A DNA stretch of 48,230 bases from Candidatus Woesearchaeota archaeon (GTDB lineage: Archaea; Nanobdellota; Nanobdellia; Woesearchaeales; GW2011-AR9). The first letter of the stretch is position 1, and every line of letters starts with the position of its first letter. A model generated the notes under the pieces. The model searched no databases, was not told the origin of the DNA, and saw only the letters and a program-made list of their open reading frames with translations. The translations under genes were made by a program, and so were the position numbers. The stretch is from contig JACPIK010000002.1 of the NCBI GenBank assembly GCA_016188115.1, positions 631,847 through 680,076 on the forward strand. The letters run 5' to 3'. Shown piece by piece: positions 7,974-15,542 of this stretch.

Positions 7974-8124
7974 ATTCGAACCTGGGTAAGCACTAAGCTA
8001 ATAGGTATCTTTCAATTATAGGAATGGATGTTATTAACACAACCTATAATCAACCTAAGCCTATCCCGTTAAGTCGTGCTGAATTCCTAAAAATACAGCT
8101 CTTTGACCGCTCCGGCACGTCCGC
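7961..8124 (-). tRNA. tRNA-Leu (UAG) with about 75-base intron
   Basis: On the minus strand the acceptor arms GCGGACG and CGTCCGC pair fully, with discriminator A at 7961. The T arm is CCAGG-TTCGAAT-CCTGG. The D arm reads CCGGAGCGGTCAAA as in class II tRNAs, and a variable arm (AGC-TTAGT-GCT) is present. The anticodon stem GTATT pairs with GATAC and the loop would be TTTAGGA, giving anticodon TAG (8087-8089). This needs an intron of about 75 bases (8011-8085) after position 37 and leaves 89 bases. I could not fit a strict bulge-helix-bulge; the exact cut sites are uncertain. The TATA-like TTTTTAAAC at 8152-8160 (minus strand) fits as promoter. Confidence 0.85.
8011..8085 (-). other. tRNA-Leu intron (boundaries approximate)
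   Basis: The intron contains an 8-bp perfect hairpin, ATTATAGG with CCTATAAT, with an inner TGTTA/ATAACA-type stem. A 7-base segment overlapping the anticodon and the intron start (TAGGAAT) is also complementary to ATTCCTA near the intron 3' end, so two alternative folds compete. Confidence 0.6.
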
Positions 8125-8154
8125 ATAATTTTACTCTAACCAGCGTATCGGTTT

Positions 8155-8171
8155 AAAAATCAACGATTTTT
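8155..8171. repeat. Short perfect hairpin with three-base loop
   Basis: AAAAATC-AAC-GATTTTT is a 7-bp stem with a 3-base loop. It overlaps the likely tRNA-Leu promoter and closely resembles the CAAAAATC-AAA-GATTTTTG hairpin in the array at 9215-9339. Confidence 0.6.
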
Positions 8172-8303
8172 TGCTACCAACACGTTCGTAATAAAATTGA
8201 TTTTTGGAAGGATCTTTTTATATCTTTCTATACCTAAACCAAAGATGAGCTATGGTATTAATTCTCCATAAGATTTATAAGAGCCAAAATAACTTCATAA
8301 CTC

Positions 8304-9017
8304 ATGAAACAAAGTTGGTTTATAATCACTATTTTACTTGCAATTTCGTTAATTCTTGTTGCCTGCCAAGATCCTAATGACACTTGTGCTGCACTTGAAA
8401 ACCCTGCGCGTGACGAATGTTATTTTAATACCTCTAACTGCGATAAAATAGAGATACAAAGTCTCAAAGAAAGCTGTTTTGTAGAACAAGTAAAAACCAA
8501 TGGGGATTTAAGTGTTTGTGAACAGATAGAAAACCCTCAATCCAAAGCGTACTGTCAAGTTCAAATTATTCTCAAAAATAATGAAACCAAAGGGTGTAAG
8601 ACTATTAGCGACCCTTATTGGAAAAATAACTGCCATTTTCAGATGGCCCAACAGACCACTATTTCAACTGAATGTGGATTTATCCAATTTGGAGAACAAC
8701 GTAGCCGTTGTTATCAGGAATTAGCATACGCAATAAATGATTATAAATTATGTATTTGGACTATCGACCCTTATTATCAATGTGTCACTAAAATCGCAGT
8801 ACAAACACAAAATGAATCTACTTGTAATAAAATCTTTAACTCAGACGAACTCTACCGTGCTCGTTGCTTTGTACAAGTAGCTAAAGCTAAAAATGACCCT
8901 TCGATTTGTGCCAAAGCATCATTCTCCAAGATACGTGAAGAGTGTCAAACCTTTTTTGGATCGGCTCAAACAAACAGCAGTGAAAATAACGAAACAATCC
9001 GTATTCAAGCAAAATAG
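8304..9017 (+). CDS. Lipoprotein with cysteine-pair repeats
   Basis: The 237-residue protein starts with a signal peptide ending in the lipobox LVAC (Cys21), so it should be anchored outside the membrane. The rest is built from about eight units, each with two cysteines 9-13 residues apart, for example CAALENPARDEC, CEQIENPQSKAYC, CKTISDPYWKNNC and CAKASFSKIREEC, at a period of roughly 28 residues. Each unit looks helical, so a disulphide-stapled helical repeat solenoid is likely. No catalytic motif is visible and I cannot name a partner. TTTATAAG at about 8273-8280 is 27 bases before the ATG, indicating a leaderless transcript. Confidence 0.75.
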   Translation: MKQSWFIITILLAISLILVACQDPNDTCAALENPARDECYFNTSNCDKIEIQSLKESCFVEQVKTNGDLSVCEQIENPQSKAYCQVQIILKNNETKGCKTISDPYWKNNCHFQMAQQTTISTECGFIQFGEQRSRCYQELAYAINDYKLCIWTIDPYYQCVTKIAVQTQNESTCNKIFNSDELYRARCFVQVAKAKNDPSICAKASFSKIREECQTFFGSAQTNSSENNETIRIQAK

Positions 9018-9214
9018 GATTGGAGAATAGTTTAATTTAGGTTAGATCAAATTATGTTATTTGCGAAGGTAATATGCTTTTAGTTAGTTGAGTACAAGAA
9101 AAAACGAATCGGCCTTCTAATCTATAAGAACCTATTCTAAGCTATAAAAATAAAGACTAATCTAGAAACCAACTCAATAAGAATAATAAAACTATCAAAA
9201 AAGAGAAGAAAAAA
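9018..9214. other. Non-coding gap, AT-rich
   Basis: I see no open frame with a credible start, no tRNA and no paired repeats in this stretch. It may hold the end of the upstream lipoprotein transcript and merges into the hairpin array that begins at 9215. Confidence 0.5.
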
Positions 9215-9339
9215 AAACTTACAGGGTAAGTTTCTTGTTCATGAAAAGTAAAACTTTTCAGCACAGAAAATTACATAGTAATTTTCTTGTTCTCAAAAAT
9301 CAAAGATTTTTGGACCAGAAAATTACGCAGTAATTTTCT
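9215..9339. repeat. Array of five alternating short hairpins
   Basis: Five hairpins, each with a 3-base loop, follow one another: AAACTTAC-AGG-GTAAGTTT (9215-9233), TGAAAAGT-AAA-ACTTTTCA (9242-9260), AGAAAATTAC-ATA-GTAATTTTCT (9265-9287), CAAAAATC-AAA-GATTTTTG (9294-9312) and AGAAAATTAC-GCA-GTAATTTTCT (9317-9339). Types alternate, and the motif CTTGTTC follows the first, third and fifth. The last hairpin contains the stop codon of the L37e gene on the minus strand. The layout resembles bacterial REP/BIME clusters; in RNA it could end or protect the LSm-L37e transcript. Confidence 0.85.
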
Positions 9340-9496
9340 TGTTCCAATTATACTTACGCGTATGAGGCGTTGCCCCATAGCCACATTTCCCACAGCGTTT
9401 CTTATGAATGTGAAATGAATGTCCTCCACAGCGTCGACACTGGATATGAGTTTTCTTACCAGTTTTTCGTCCGTGGCTTGCGGTTCCTTTGGTCAT
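9323..9496 (-). CDS. rpl37e: Ribosomal protein L37e
   Basis: The 57-residue protein begins MTKGTASHGRKTGKKTHIQC and carries two CxxC pairs (CRRC and CGKC) that bind one zinc ion, followed by the RKYNW signature typical of L37e in the large subunit. The family is found in archaea and eukaryotes only, which supports the archaeal assignment. It follows the LSm gene by 11 bases with a GGTGA ribosome-binding motif before ATG 9496, the usual archaeal pairing. The last codons (KKITA, stop) lie inside a 10-bp hairpin that is repeated downstream, so the C-terminus may have been reshaped by the hairpin element. Confidence 0.95.
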   Translation of the reverse strand: MTKGTASHGRKTGKKTHIQCRRCGGHSFHIHKKRCGKCGYGATPHTRKYNWNKKITA

Positions 9497-9507
9497 GTAT
9501 AATCACC

Positions 9508-9732
9508 TTATGCAGGAGAGATAATAGTAATTGTATCTCCTCGAATAAAGACTGTTCCTAACTTGCGACGAATTTCGCCGTTATAATGCTCTTCAGCATC
9601 ATCAAGCACAGTATTAATATGAATATCGAATGCTTTGAGTTTGCCAACATAGCGAACGCCTGTTTTCAAGTCAACCATAACGATTTTGTTGCGAGCGTGA
9701 TTTAATGCGTCTAAAGGACGTGATTCTTCCAT
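9508..9732 (-). CDS. Archaeal Sm-like RNA-binding protein (SmAP/LSm)
   Basis: The 74-residue protein has both Sm motifs: Sm1 in VMVDLKTGVRYVGKLKAFDI with a following HINTVLDDAEE, and Sm2 in LGTVFIRGDTITIISP. Such proteins form seven-membered rings that bind U-rich RNA. It is co-transcribed with the L37e gene, a conserved archaeal arrangement. A G-rich ribosome-binding site (GAGGGGGTT) precedes ATG 9732. Upstream is a TTTATAAA-type element near 9778-9786 and a second group of hairpins. Confidence 0.92.
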   Translation of the reverse strand: MEESRPLDALNHARNKIVMVDLKTGVRYVGKLKAFDIHINTVLDDAEEHYNGEIRRKLGTVFIRGDTITIISPA

Positions 9733-9792
9733 TGTGATAACCCCCTCTTATGAGTAAGGATATAGGAAAAGGGGTGATTTATAAATGTTTCC

Positions 9793-9858
9793 AAAGCTAT
9801 TGGCTTTAAAACCCTGAAACAGAGTTTCAGATGGTTTTGGAAATCGTCAGACGATTTC
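9793..9858. repeat. Second hairpin cluster
   Basis: Three stems with 3-base loops lie end to end: AAAGCT-ATT-GGCTTT (9793-9807, one wobble), CTGAAAC-AGA-GTTTCAG (9814-9830), enclosed by AAAACC/GGTTTT (9808-9813 with 9833-9838), and GAAATCGT-CAG-ACGATTTC (9840-9858). The cluster sits between the end of the PQ-loop-like gene and the LSm promoter, on the other side of the same operon from the first array. Confidence 0.75.
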
Positions 9859-9916
9859 TAAACCCCAAAAGCTTTGTTTTTGTATGGTCTCGGCTAATCC
9901 AGCTACATCTTTTAGC

Positions 9917-10240
9917 TTACACTTTCTTTGTTTTTGAAAGTAATGGTTTTAAGCTGCGTTTTTGTGATGAATGCAGGGTTACACCCAGAAGGGTAATGAC
10001 ACTGCACAAAAGCAAATTGAGTCCTGCATAAATCCCAAACCAAAGATCAGGAAGAACAAAAAGACAATACAAAAAAGTAACCCCATAACAAACAGTCCAA
10101 ATAAAGTAAGAATCGATATTAATACTCATTTTTTTATGATGCCACAAATCTTTAATTGTAGGGATATAACCTATCACCGAAATAATACTCACAGAAGCAT
10201 AAAGAATTATCAACAATTGAACAAGAGGATCAGACATCAT
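9917..10240 (-). CDS. Small membrane protein, PQ-loop/SemiSWEET-like
   Basis: The 107-residue protein has three predicted helices (about 9-27, 45-63 and 70-91) and a basic tail (SSQKRSLKPLLSKTKK). The segment IGYIPTIKDLWHHKK between helices, with the following SYFIWTVCYGVTFLY, resembles the half-transporter PQ-loop fold in which three helices dimerise to carry sugars or other small solutes; here the usual PQ is PT. The fold assignment is an inference from pattern. Start may be the first or second Met. It is followed by the hairpin cluster, then by the LSm operon on the same strand. Confidence 0.6.
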   Translation of the reverse strand: MMSDPLVQLLIILYASVSIISVIGYIPTIKDLWHHKKMSINIDSYFIWTVCYGVTFLYCLFVLPDLWFGIYAGLNLLLCSVITLLGVTLHSSQKRSLKPLLSKTKKV

Positions 10241-10326
10241 TAAGATAGTACTGTTAGAATATATAAATTACATCGAATAATATAAACGTACAAAAGATTA
10301 TAAATCAATCTCGCTTTTCAAATACT

Positions 10327-10899
10327 ATGATTAATTTCTCCAAACTGCAAAAAGAATTCCAAGCGTACGATGAAGAACGCGAACACCTTATCAAAAAAAG
10401 CCGAGATGTGCTCAAACTCAGTAAACAAATCATCTATGCAGTGCATCGTGATGAGTTAGACAATGCCACCGCATTAGTCAAAGAAATTGAAAAAGAACGC
10501 AAAGAACTTGAACGAATTGCCACCCACAACGCAAAAATGGCATATGAAGGCAGTTACAAAATTGCCATCCAGGAATATGTAGAAGCAATCCTCTATTATG
10601 ATTTCGTTAAAAAAGGGGTTATTTCTGACATCAAAGTTCTTGCTGAGCATTACATTCTGGGTTTATGTGATCTACCAGGTGAATTAACCCGACGCGCCGT
10701 CTATTGTGCAGGAAAAGGACGAATAAATGAAGTAACTAAAATTCGCGACACCGTAGATAGCATCTATGGCGAAATGCTCAAATTCGACTTTCGCGATAAT
10801 GAGATCCGCCGTAAAGTTGACGCAGTCAAATATGAGTTAAGAAAACTAGAAGATTTAATGTTAGATCTGAAGTTGAAAGGACGCGTACATGTGGATTAG
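10327..10899 (+). CDS. Translin-family protein
   Basis: The 190-residue all-helical protein matches the archaeal translin group: a long coiled N-terminus (KLQKEFQAYDEEREHLIKKS), the YVEAILYYDFVKKG core and LCDLPGELTRRAVYCAGKG. Translin/TRAX proteins assemble into barrel-shaped octamers that bind RNA and, in TRAX and some archaeal forms, cleave it. An acidic EYVEA/YYD cluster could serve catalysis, but I cannot confirm all active-site residues. GATTATAAATC near 10299-10306 is placed for a leaderless transcript. The neighbouring PLP enzyme is convergent. Confidence 0.85.
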   Translation: MINFSKLQKEFQAYDEEREHLIKKSRDVLKLSKQIIYAVHRDELDNATALVKEIEKERKELERIATHNAKMAYEGSYKIAIQEYVEAILYYDFVKKGVISDIKVLAEHYILGLCDLPGELTRRAVYCAGKGRINEVTKIRDTVDSIYGEMLKFDFRDNEIRRKVDAVKYELRKLEDLMLDLKLKGRVHVD

Positions 10900-10913
10900 A
10901 GTTCATTCTTTAT

Positions 10914-11933
10914 CTAAGAATGTATTTTACACTTGCCAGTGTTAACAATTAATATTTTTGCATCTCGAGGAATTTTTTGTTTCATCTGTAACAGCATCCC
11001 TAATCCTGCAATCCCCGATGGTTCAAAAGCAAGCCCACACTGGTTACCTAAGGTCACAGCTTGATCCAAATACTTCTCTTGTAGAGGACATACATCAGAA
11101 TCATTACCACAATACATTGCATAACGATATAATCGAATCCACTGGTCACCAAAATGAATGAATGGTAAATGAGGAGAATATAATTTTTCAGCTTTACTTG
11201 CTTTTCGATTCACTGTTGCACCAATAAAGTTACATTTCCGCAATTGTTCTACACTTCCCTGAAAACGAGGATCATGGACTGCTGCAGTTATTTCCTTCTT
11301 ACAAACATTCAAAATGTTTTCATAGAGGTTTCCTGTACCAAAAGGAATAAAACAATAATCTGGAGAAGAGTTGATGATTTCATAACTCAACCAATCATAG
11401 AAACGAGTATTAGGATCAAGTGCATCTGATGAAGTAATATCAATACCATCCCGATTTTGCGTTAATTTAAGAATATCTTCCCAATTCAACGCTTTTGAAG
11501 AAAGAGACGCAGTATAAATCTCACAACCAATTTTTTTAAGTTCTTGTTTTATTGCTGGATCAAGATCTATATCAACAAGACATTTAAGATTCGGCAAACC
11601 GTATTCCCTAAATCGGTTCTGAATTGCATACCCTGCAGAACCAGATGTGATAATGGACATCTGAGGTAACTTTGTCAATCGTCCTGCCTTTTTTGCTAAT
11701 AAGAAATCTCTATAGGTTACCACCATCTCCCATGCCATCCGATCTTTATGTGTTCCGCTAGGATTATAACTCTCATCTTTAATCCACACATTTGTAAAAC
11801 CAGGAACTGTAATTTTGTACATTGGGGTCGCAGGAAAGCGAGGGTTTTCTGGAGGAAACTCAGGATTGAGAGGATCATTATCAGAACAGACTTTAATTGC
11901 TCGAAGAATTTTCTCTTCTTGGACTGTAAGCAT
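10914..11933 (-). CDS. PLP-dependent enzyme, threonine synthase/cysteine synthase-like
   Basis: The 339-residue protein is a fold-type II PLP enzyme. The Schiff-base lysine is probably Lys63 in DESYNPSGTHKDRM, a segment typical of threonine synthase. GTGNLYEN in the second half is the phosphate-binding loop, preceded by SGSAGYAI for the substrate carboxylate. The precise substrate is not evident: threonine synthase, cysteine synthase and diaminopropionate-type lyases remain possible. It stands alone, with a TATATATA-type element at about 11955-11966 placed for a leaderless transcript. Confidence 0.8.
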   Translation of the reverse strand: MLTVQEEKILRAIKVCSDNDPLNPEFPPENPRFPATPMYKITVPGFTNVWIKDESYNPSGTHKDRMAWEMVVTYRDFLLAKKAGRLTKLPQMSIITSGSAGYAIQNRFREYGLPNLKCLVDIDLDPAIKQELKKIGCEIYTASLSSKALNWEDILKLTQNRDGIDITSSDALDPNTRFYDWLSYEIINSSPDYCFIPFGTGNLYENILNVCKKEITAAVHDPRFQGSVEQLRKCNFIGATVNRKASKAEKLYSPHLPFIHFGDQWIRLYRYAMYCGNDSDVCPLQEKYLDQAVTLGNQCGLAFEPSGIAGLGMLLQMKQKIPRDAKILIVNTGKCKIHS

Positions 11934-12016
11934 TCTGAGGGAAAAGCAAACCAGTTATATATACTTAACTTTATAAAAGAAAAACAATTTTAGAATGTCA
12001 CTGATAAGTAATTAAA

Positions 12017-13417
12017 ATGCAAATAGACCTCATCCAACCACGCCATACCTATGCACCACCAGTTGAGCAAGACAGAATTGGGCATATATATTTACCTACG
12101 TCGTTGCTCACAATAGGTTCGAGACTATTACAAGCAGGTGTTGACGTTACGTTCCATGATGAAAATTTTCGACCAAGAACTATTTCCTCACGCTATGTTG
12201 GTTCTAATTTACTTGGTTCACCATATGTTCCTCAAGTAATAAGACTTCATGAAGATATCGCACGAGAAACACAACAAGAAATGACTTTCTTTATAGGAGG
12301 CCAAGTTGTTTCAGGATTAAGTCCTCAACAGTTAGAAAGATTATTTGGTGCATCTACCCATAGTGGAAATAATGATGAAAATGTAGCTAGAATTCTTGAT
12401 TTAGACCAAAGAGCTTTACCTTCGTCACGCCAAACTTCTTTGATTCCAGCATATGAAAAAATTGATGACGAATCAATGAAAGAATATCTTTCACGAGAAA
12501 TCTCATTGTATGTTTCACAAGGATGTAAATTCGCGTGTGACTTTTGTGCAGCAGTAAGAACAACCAAAGATCCGACAACGGGAGAAGTAATCAAAATTAA
12601 AGAAGAATATCGCAATCCATTAGTTGTGCAAAAAGATGTTGAATATTTAGTAAGCAGAGCAAAAATACTAGGCATAGACAAACTCCAAATTTACATGTCA
12701 AATCTGGATGTTTTTCAAACACCCCATGAATTAGTACGCTTCGCAAATGGAATTAAAGAAATTCGAAAAAATAACCCCGATTTTGAAATAACTCTTCGAG
12801 GTCTCGCAACTATTGATTCTTTTCTTAGAACGCGTGACAAACAACCACCAAGTATTGAAGCACTTGTTGAAGCTGGTTTTAACGCCGTTGGATTTGGTAT
12901 TGATGGTATGACACCGCAAATATGGCAGGCCGTAAAGAAAGGACATAATACTAAAAACAAGTGTTTAGAAGCAATACGATCAGCACGACAAGACTTGGGA
13001 ATCACTCCCGAAGTATTGATGGTCTTTGGACACAACGGAATTGATACACCGAAGACATTACAGCTTGCCTATGAATTCACAATGGACATGGTTGAGAGAT
13101 ACCAAGCAGTTCCAAGACCACATGTAGCCAAAGCATTTGTACCTGGCAACGAGGGGTGGATAAGTCCAGATCATGCTCATCAAGTTGAAGCTTTAATGCA
13201 ACATCCTGAATCGTTTCAATCACTTGATTTTACTGCTCTTCCTTCCCCACTAACTCATCCCAATAAAGAATTGCGACGAGTTGCAACCGAATATTTCTTG
13301 AAAATGTGTGATATACCTACAGCTACAACACTCCCCATAATGCCAATCACACCTGACATGACAAACCAAGAGATAGAACTAGTAATGCAATCTAACATGG
13401 GCAAATATGACCGTTAA
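12017..13417 (+). CDS. Radical SAM protein with B12-binding-like N-terminus
   Basis: The 466-residue protein has a Rossmann-like N-terminal part (PTSLLTIGSRLLQAGVDVTF) like the cobalamin-binding domain of B12-type radical SAM enzymes, then the radical SAM cluster motif CKFACDFC (Cys170, Cys174, Cys177), which holds a 4Fe-4S cluster that splits S-adenosylmethionine. GFGIDGMTPQIW and later strands complete the barrel. The cobalamin motif DxHxxG is not visible, so B12 use is doubtful. The substrate is unknown; lipid, cofactor or tRNA chemistry are all possible. Confidence 0.8.
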   Translation: MQIDLIQPRHTYAPPVEQDRIGHIYLPTSLLTIGSRLLQAGVDVTFHDENFRPRTISSRYVGSNLLGSPYVPQVIRLHEDIARETQQEMTFFIGGQVVSGLSPQQLERLFGASTHSGNNDENVARILDLDQRALPSSRQTSLIPAYEKIDDESMKEYLSREISLYVSQGCKFACDFCAAVRTTKDPTTGEVIKIKEEYRNPLVVQKDVEYLVSRAKILGIDKLQIYMSNLDVFQTPHELVRFANGIKEIRKNNPDFEITLRGLATIDSFLRTRDKQPPSIEALVEAGFNAVGFGIDGMTPQIWQAVKKGHNTKNKCLEAIRSARQDLGITPEVLMVFGHNGIDTPKTLQLAYEFTMDMVERYQAVPRPHVAKAFVPGNEGWISPDHAHQVEALMQHPESFQSLDFTALPSPLTHPNKELRRVATEYFLKMCDIPTATTLPIMPITPDMTNQEIELVMQSNMGKYDR

Positions 13418-13499
13418 ATTCTAACCTATTATTTAATTGTCGACACCCGCAAGTAATAATTACAAAATTTTTATAAAGTAGCCTCCCTCCTAGCCCCTT

Positions 13500-14093
13500 A
13501 TGAAAATCCTTGCCCTCTCCGACATTCATGGTGATCGTAAATTCATGCAGAAAATGGCCCAAAAAGGCGCTGACGAACACGTTGATCTTGTCATTCTCGC
13601 AGGTGATCTTGCTGATCATAAAGGCAACGTAGAAGGACTTGTCGGACCATTCAAAGAAAAAGGTCTTGAAGTTGCCGTATTACCAGGCAATCACGAAGGT
13701 ATGAGTGAAATTGGCTTTATTATCGACAAATATGGAGCAAAAAATCTTCATGGGTACACTATCCAGAAAGGCGATGTTGGTATTTTTGGCTGCGGCTATG
13801 GTGATATTGGTGTTCACCAACTCACCGACGAAGAGTTTTTCAAAACTCTTAAAGATGCCCGCAGCAAACTTCACGATGTTAAAAAAACAATTATGGTCAC
13901 TCACGTTCAACCTTCTGACACCATGATCAGCTTTATTTTTCCAGGAAGTTCTGGCGTACGCAAAGCATTAGAAGAATTTCAACCTGACATCCATATTTGC
14001 GGCCATATCCACGAAACCCATGGTATTGAAGAAATGGTAGGCAAAACCAAAGTCATCAACGTAGGAAAAACTGGAAAAATTATCGAGTTGTAA
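13500..14093 (+). CDS. Calcineurin-like metallophosphoesterase
   Basis: The 197-residue protein has the complete metal-site signature of the family: SDIHGD (Asp7, His9), LAGDL, GNHEG, THVQP and GHIHETHG. It is the length of small archaeal phosphoesterases that act on nucleotides or phosphodiesters. The substrate is not known. The ATG follows an AT-rich stretch with TTTATAAAG near 13470, fitting a leaderless start. The next gene begins 2 bases after its stop, so the two are co-transcribed. Confidence 0.9.
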   Translation: MKILALSDIHGDRKFMQKMAQKGADEHVDLVILAGDLADHKGNVEGLVGPFKEKGLEVAVLPGNHEGMSEIGFIIDKYGAKNLHGYTIQKGDVGIFGCGYGDIGVHQLTDEEFFKTLKDARSKLHDVKKTIMVTHVQPSDTMISFIFPGSSGVRKALEEFQPDIHICGHIHETHGIEEMVGKTKVINVGKTGKIIEL

Positions 14094-14095
14094 TA

Positions 14096-14539
14096 ATGAC
14101 CATTCTAGAAATGATGTGTGAACGAATTGCACGAGAGAGAGGAATTACGTTACTTCAAGTTCAGCCAAATTTACTTCGAGGGAAATTGAATAGACTTCAA
14201 ATCCAATATGGCACTACAACAGACGCCGAAGCACTTTTCATTCAAAGAGAAGGAGAAATGGACTTACTCTTTCTTCATTCTACACCAAGCGGAGAAGATT
14301 ATAAACAACTTTTAGTTGAAACAAGAGATGGGTGTGTTTTAGATTATCTCACAGCAATCCAACAGTATGGAAATTTAAAATTACCAACAGTAAACTCGCT
14401 AAGAGTCTGGTTTGAATTTGAATTACCTATTGATGGAAATTGTCTTGGAAAACCAGTTAATGCTCAATTTGATAAGCCAGAGTATTCTGCTTTTTTTTCA
14501 ATCTGTAACGCTTTTTTTCCAAAGAACCATAAAGAATAA
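14096..14539 (+). CDS. Unrecognised protein following the phosphoesterase
   Basis: The 147-residue protein starts 2 bases after the phosphoesterase stop and is surely in its operon. It begins with an amphipathic helix (EMMCERIARERGITLLQVQP) and continues as a mixed alpha/beta protein with no signal peptide or membrane segment. I recognise no family motif. The tight coupling suggests a function related to the phosphoesterase, but nothing in the sequence says what. Confidence 0.65.
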   Translation: MTILEMMCERIARERGITLLQVQPNLLRGKLNRLQIQYGTTTDAEALFIQREGEMDLLFLHSTPSGEDYKQLLVETRDGCVLDYLTAIQQYGNLKLPTVNSLRVWFEFELPIDGNCLGKPVNAQFDKPEYSAFFSICNAFFPKNHKE

Positions 14540-14601
14540 TTTCCAAAAACAGAGTACTGGAAACCAAAAGGCTCTTAAATTACCCGCCTACCTCTTAATC
14601 C

Positions 14602-14742
14602 ATGAACACCAACCGTTGCCCCGACTGTATGATGCCGCTTCACACCGGACAGCATAAATTCGCAGATGGAATGTATGAAGTTCAATATTGCAAAGAATGT
14701 GGTTTTCGTAAAGAAATCGGGCTCAAACATGAGCAGAATTAA
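14602..14742 (+). CDS. 46-residue zinc-ribbon protein
   Basis: A short frame from ATG 14602 encodes two CxxC pairs: CPDC near the start and CKEC 24 residues later (YCKECGFRKEIG). This spacing is typical of a zinc ribbon. CTTAAATT at about 14573-14580 is placed for a leaderless transcript. Small zinc ribbons like this are common in archaea and often bind nucleic acids or larger complexes. Its role is unknown. Confidence 0.7.
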   Translation: MNTNRCPDCMMPLHTGQHKFADGMYEVQYCKECGFRKEIGLKHEQN

Positions 14743-14813
14743 TCGGCATATTTATATTTCTTGTTTTTATTTTTCATCTAAGTTTACAAAACGAAATAAA
14801 AATAGGTGAAAAT

Positions 14814-15527
14814 ATGAACAAACAGATTCTATTTAGTATGATCAGTGTTCTTCTTGTCGCGCTCCTGCTTGTAGGATGCACACAAAGCCCGCAAGCTACA
14901 GAAGAAAATGAAGAAGCACCAGAACAAAACAACGATGAAGCTGCAAAAATTGAAGCGAAAGCCGATACTAAAGTAGAAGCAAAAGTAGACGTTACTGCAG
15001 GTAAATCTCTCAAAGAACTCCTCAGTGGCAAAGGAACAAAATACACTGCTGACTATACTATGACCTCACCACAGGCAAACTCCCAATTCACGCTTGTTCA
15101 AGATTTACCTAAACTTGCGTATCACATGAAAATGGAACAAGGCGAAAGTAAAACCATCCTTGATGGAGACATGATCTATTCTTGTACTAACATGGCAGGA
15201 TCTTGGATGTGTTATAAAATGCAAACAAACACTCTTCTTGCAAGCGAACAACTTGAAAAAGACGTAGAAACCAACAAAGTGAATCCGGTCTACAAAGGTG
15301 CATGTAACATCGCTGGTGAAACTGGAAGCTCATACGAAATCATCAACCAAGACAGCGAAGCAACAGTATGTTATACTGCCGATGGTATTCTGCTAGAAAT
15401 GACGACGAGTAAACCAATCCAGAGCAGCTTAAAAGCAACATCAATTAAACGCAGTGTCGACGCCTCAGCGTTTGTCTTACCTGCAGCTGCACAAGACATG
15501 CCTAGCTTCCCTGGAATGCCACAGTAA
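14814..15527 (+). CDS. Lipoprotein with acidic linker
   Basis: The 237-residue protein has a signal peptide with lipobox LVGC (Cys22), then a low-complexity linker rich in Glu, Ala and Lys (about 26-65), then a compact domain beginning near KSLKELLSGKG. The domain is beta-rich with four cysteines (YSCTNM, WMCYKM, GACNIA, TVCYTA), likely two disulphides. Length and layout resemble the outer-face lipoproteins of DPANN genomes that carry a LolA-like or similar domain, but I cannot assign a family. It lies at the cell surface by inference from the lipobox. Confidence 0.7.
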   Translation: MNKQILFSMISVLLVALLLVGCTQSPQATEENEEAPEQNNDEAAKIEAKADTKVEAKVDVTAGKSLKELLSGKGTKYTADYTMTSPQANSQFTLVQDLPKLAYHMKMEQGESKTILDGDMIYSCTNMAGSWMCYKMQTNTLLASEQLEKDVETNKVNPVYKGACNIAGETGSSYEIINQDSEATVCYTADGILLEMTTSKPIQSSLKATSIKRSVDASAFVLPAAAQDMPSFPGMPQ

Positions 15528-15542
15528 GAAGATTTTTTTATT

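Noticed and set aside
9215-9339. Possible CRISPR array
   Set aside because: The units are alternating hairpins of different sequence with short spacers, not identical repeats with unique spacers, and no cas gene is near.
12017-13417. Radical SAM protein as a B12-dependent methylase
   Set aside because: The N-terminal part is Rossmann-like but I see no DxHxxG cobalamin motif, so only the radical SAM core is claimed.
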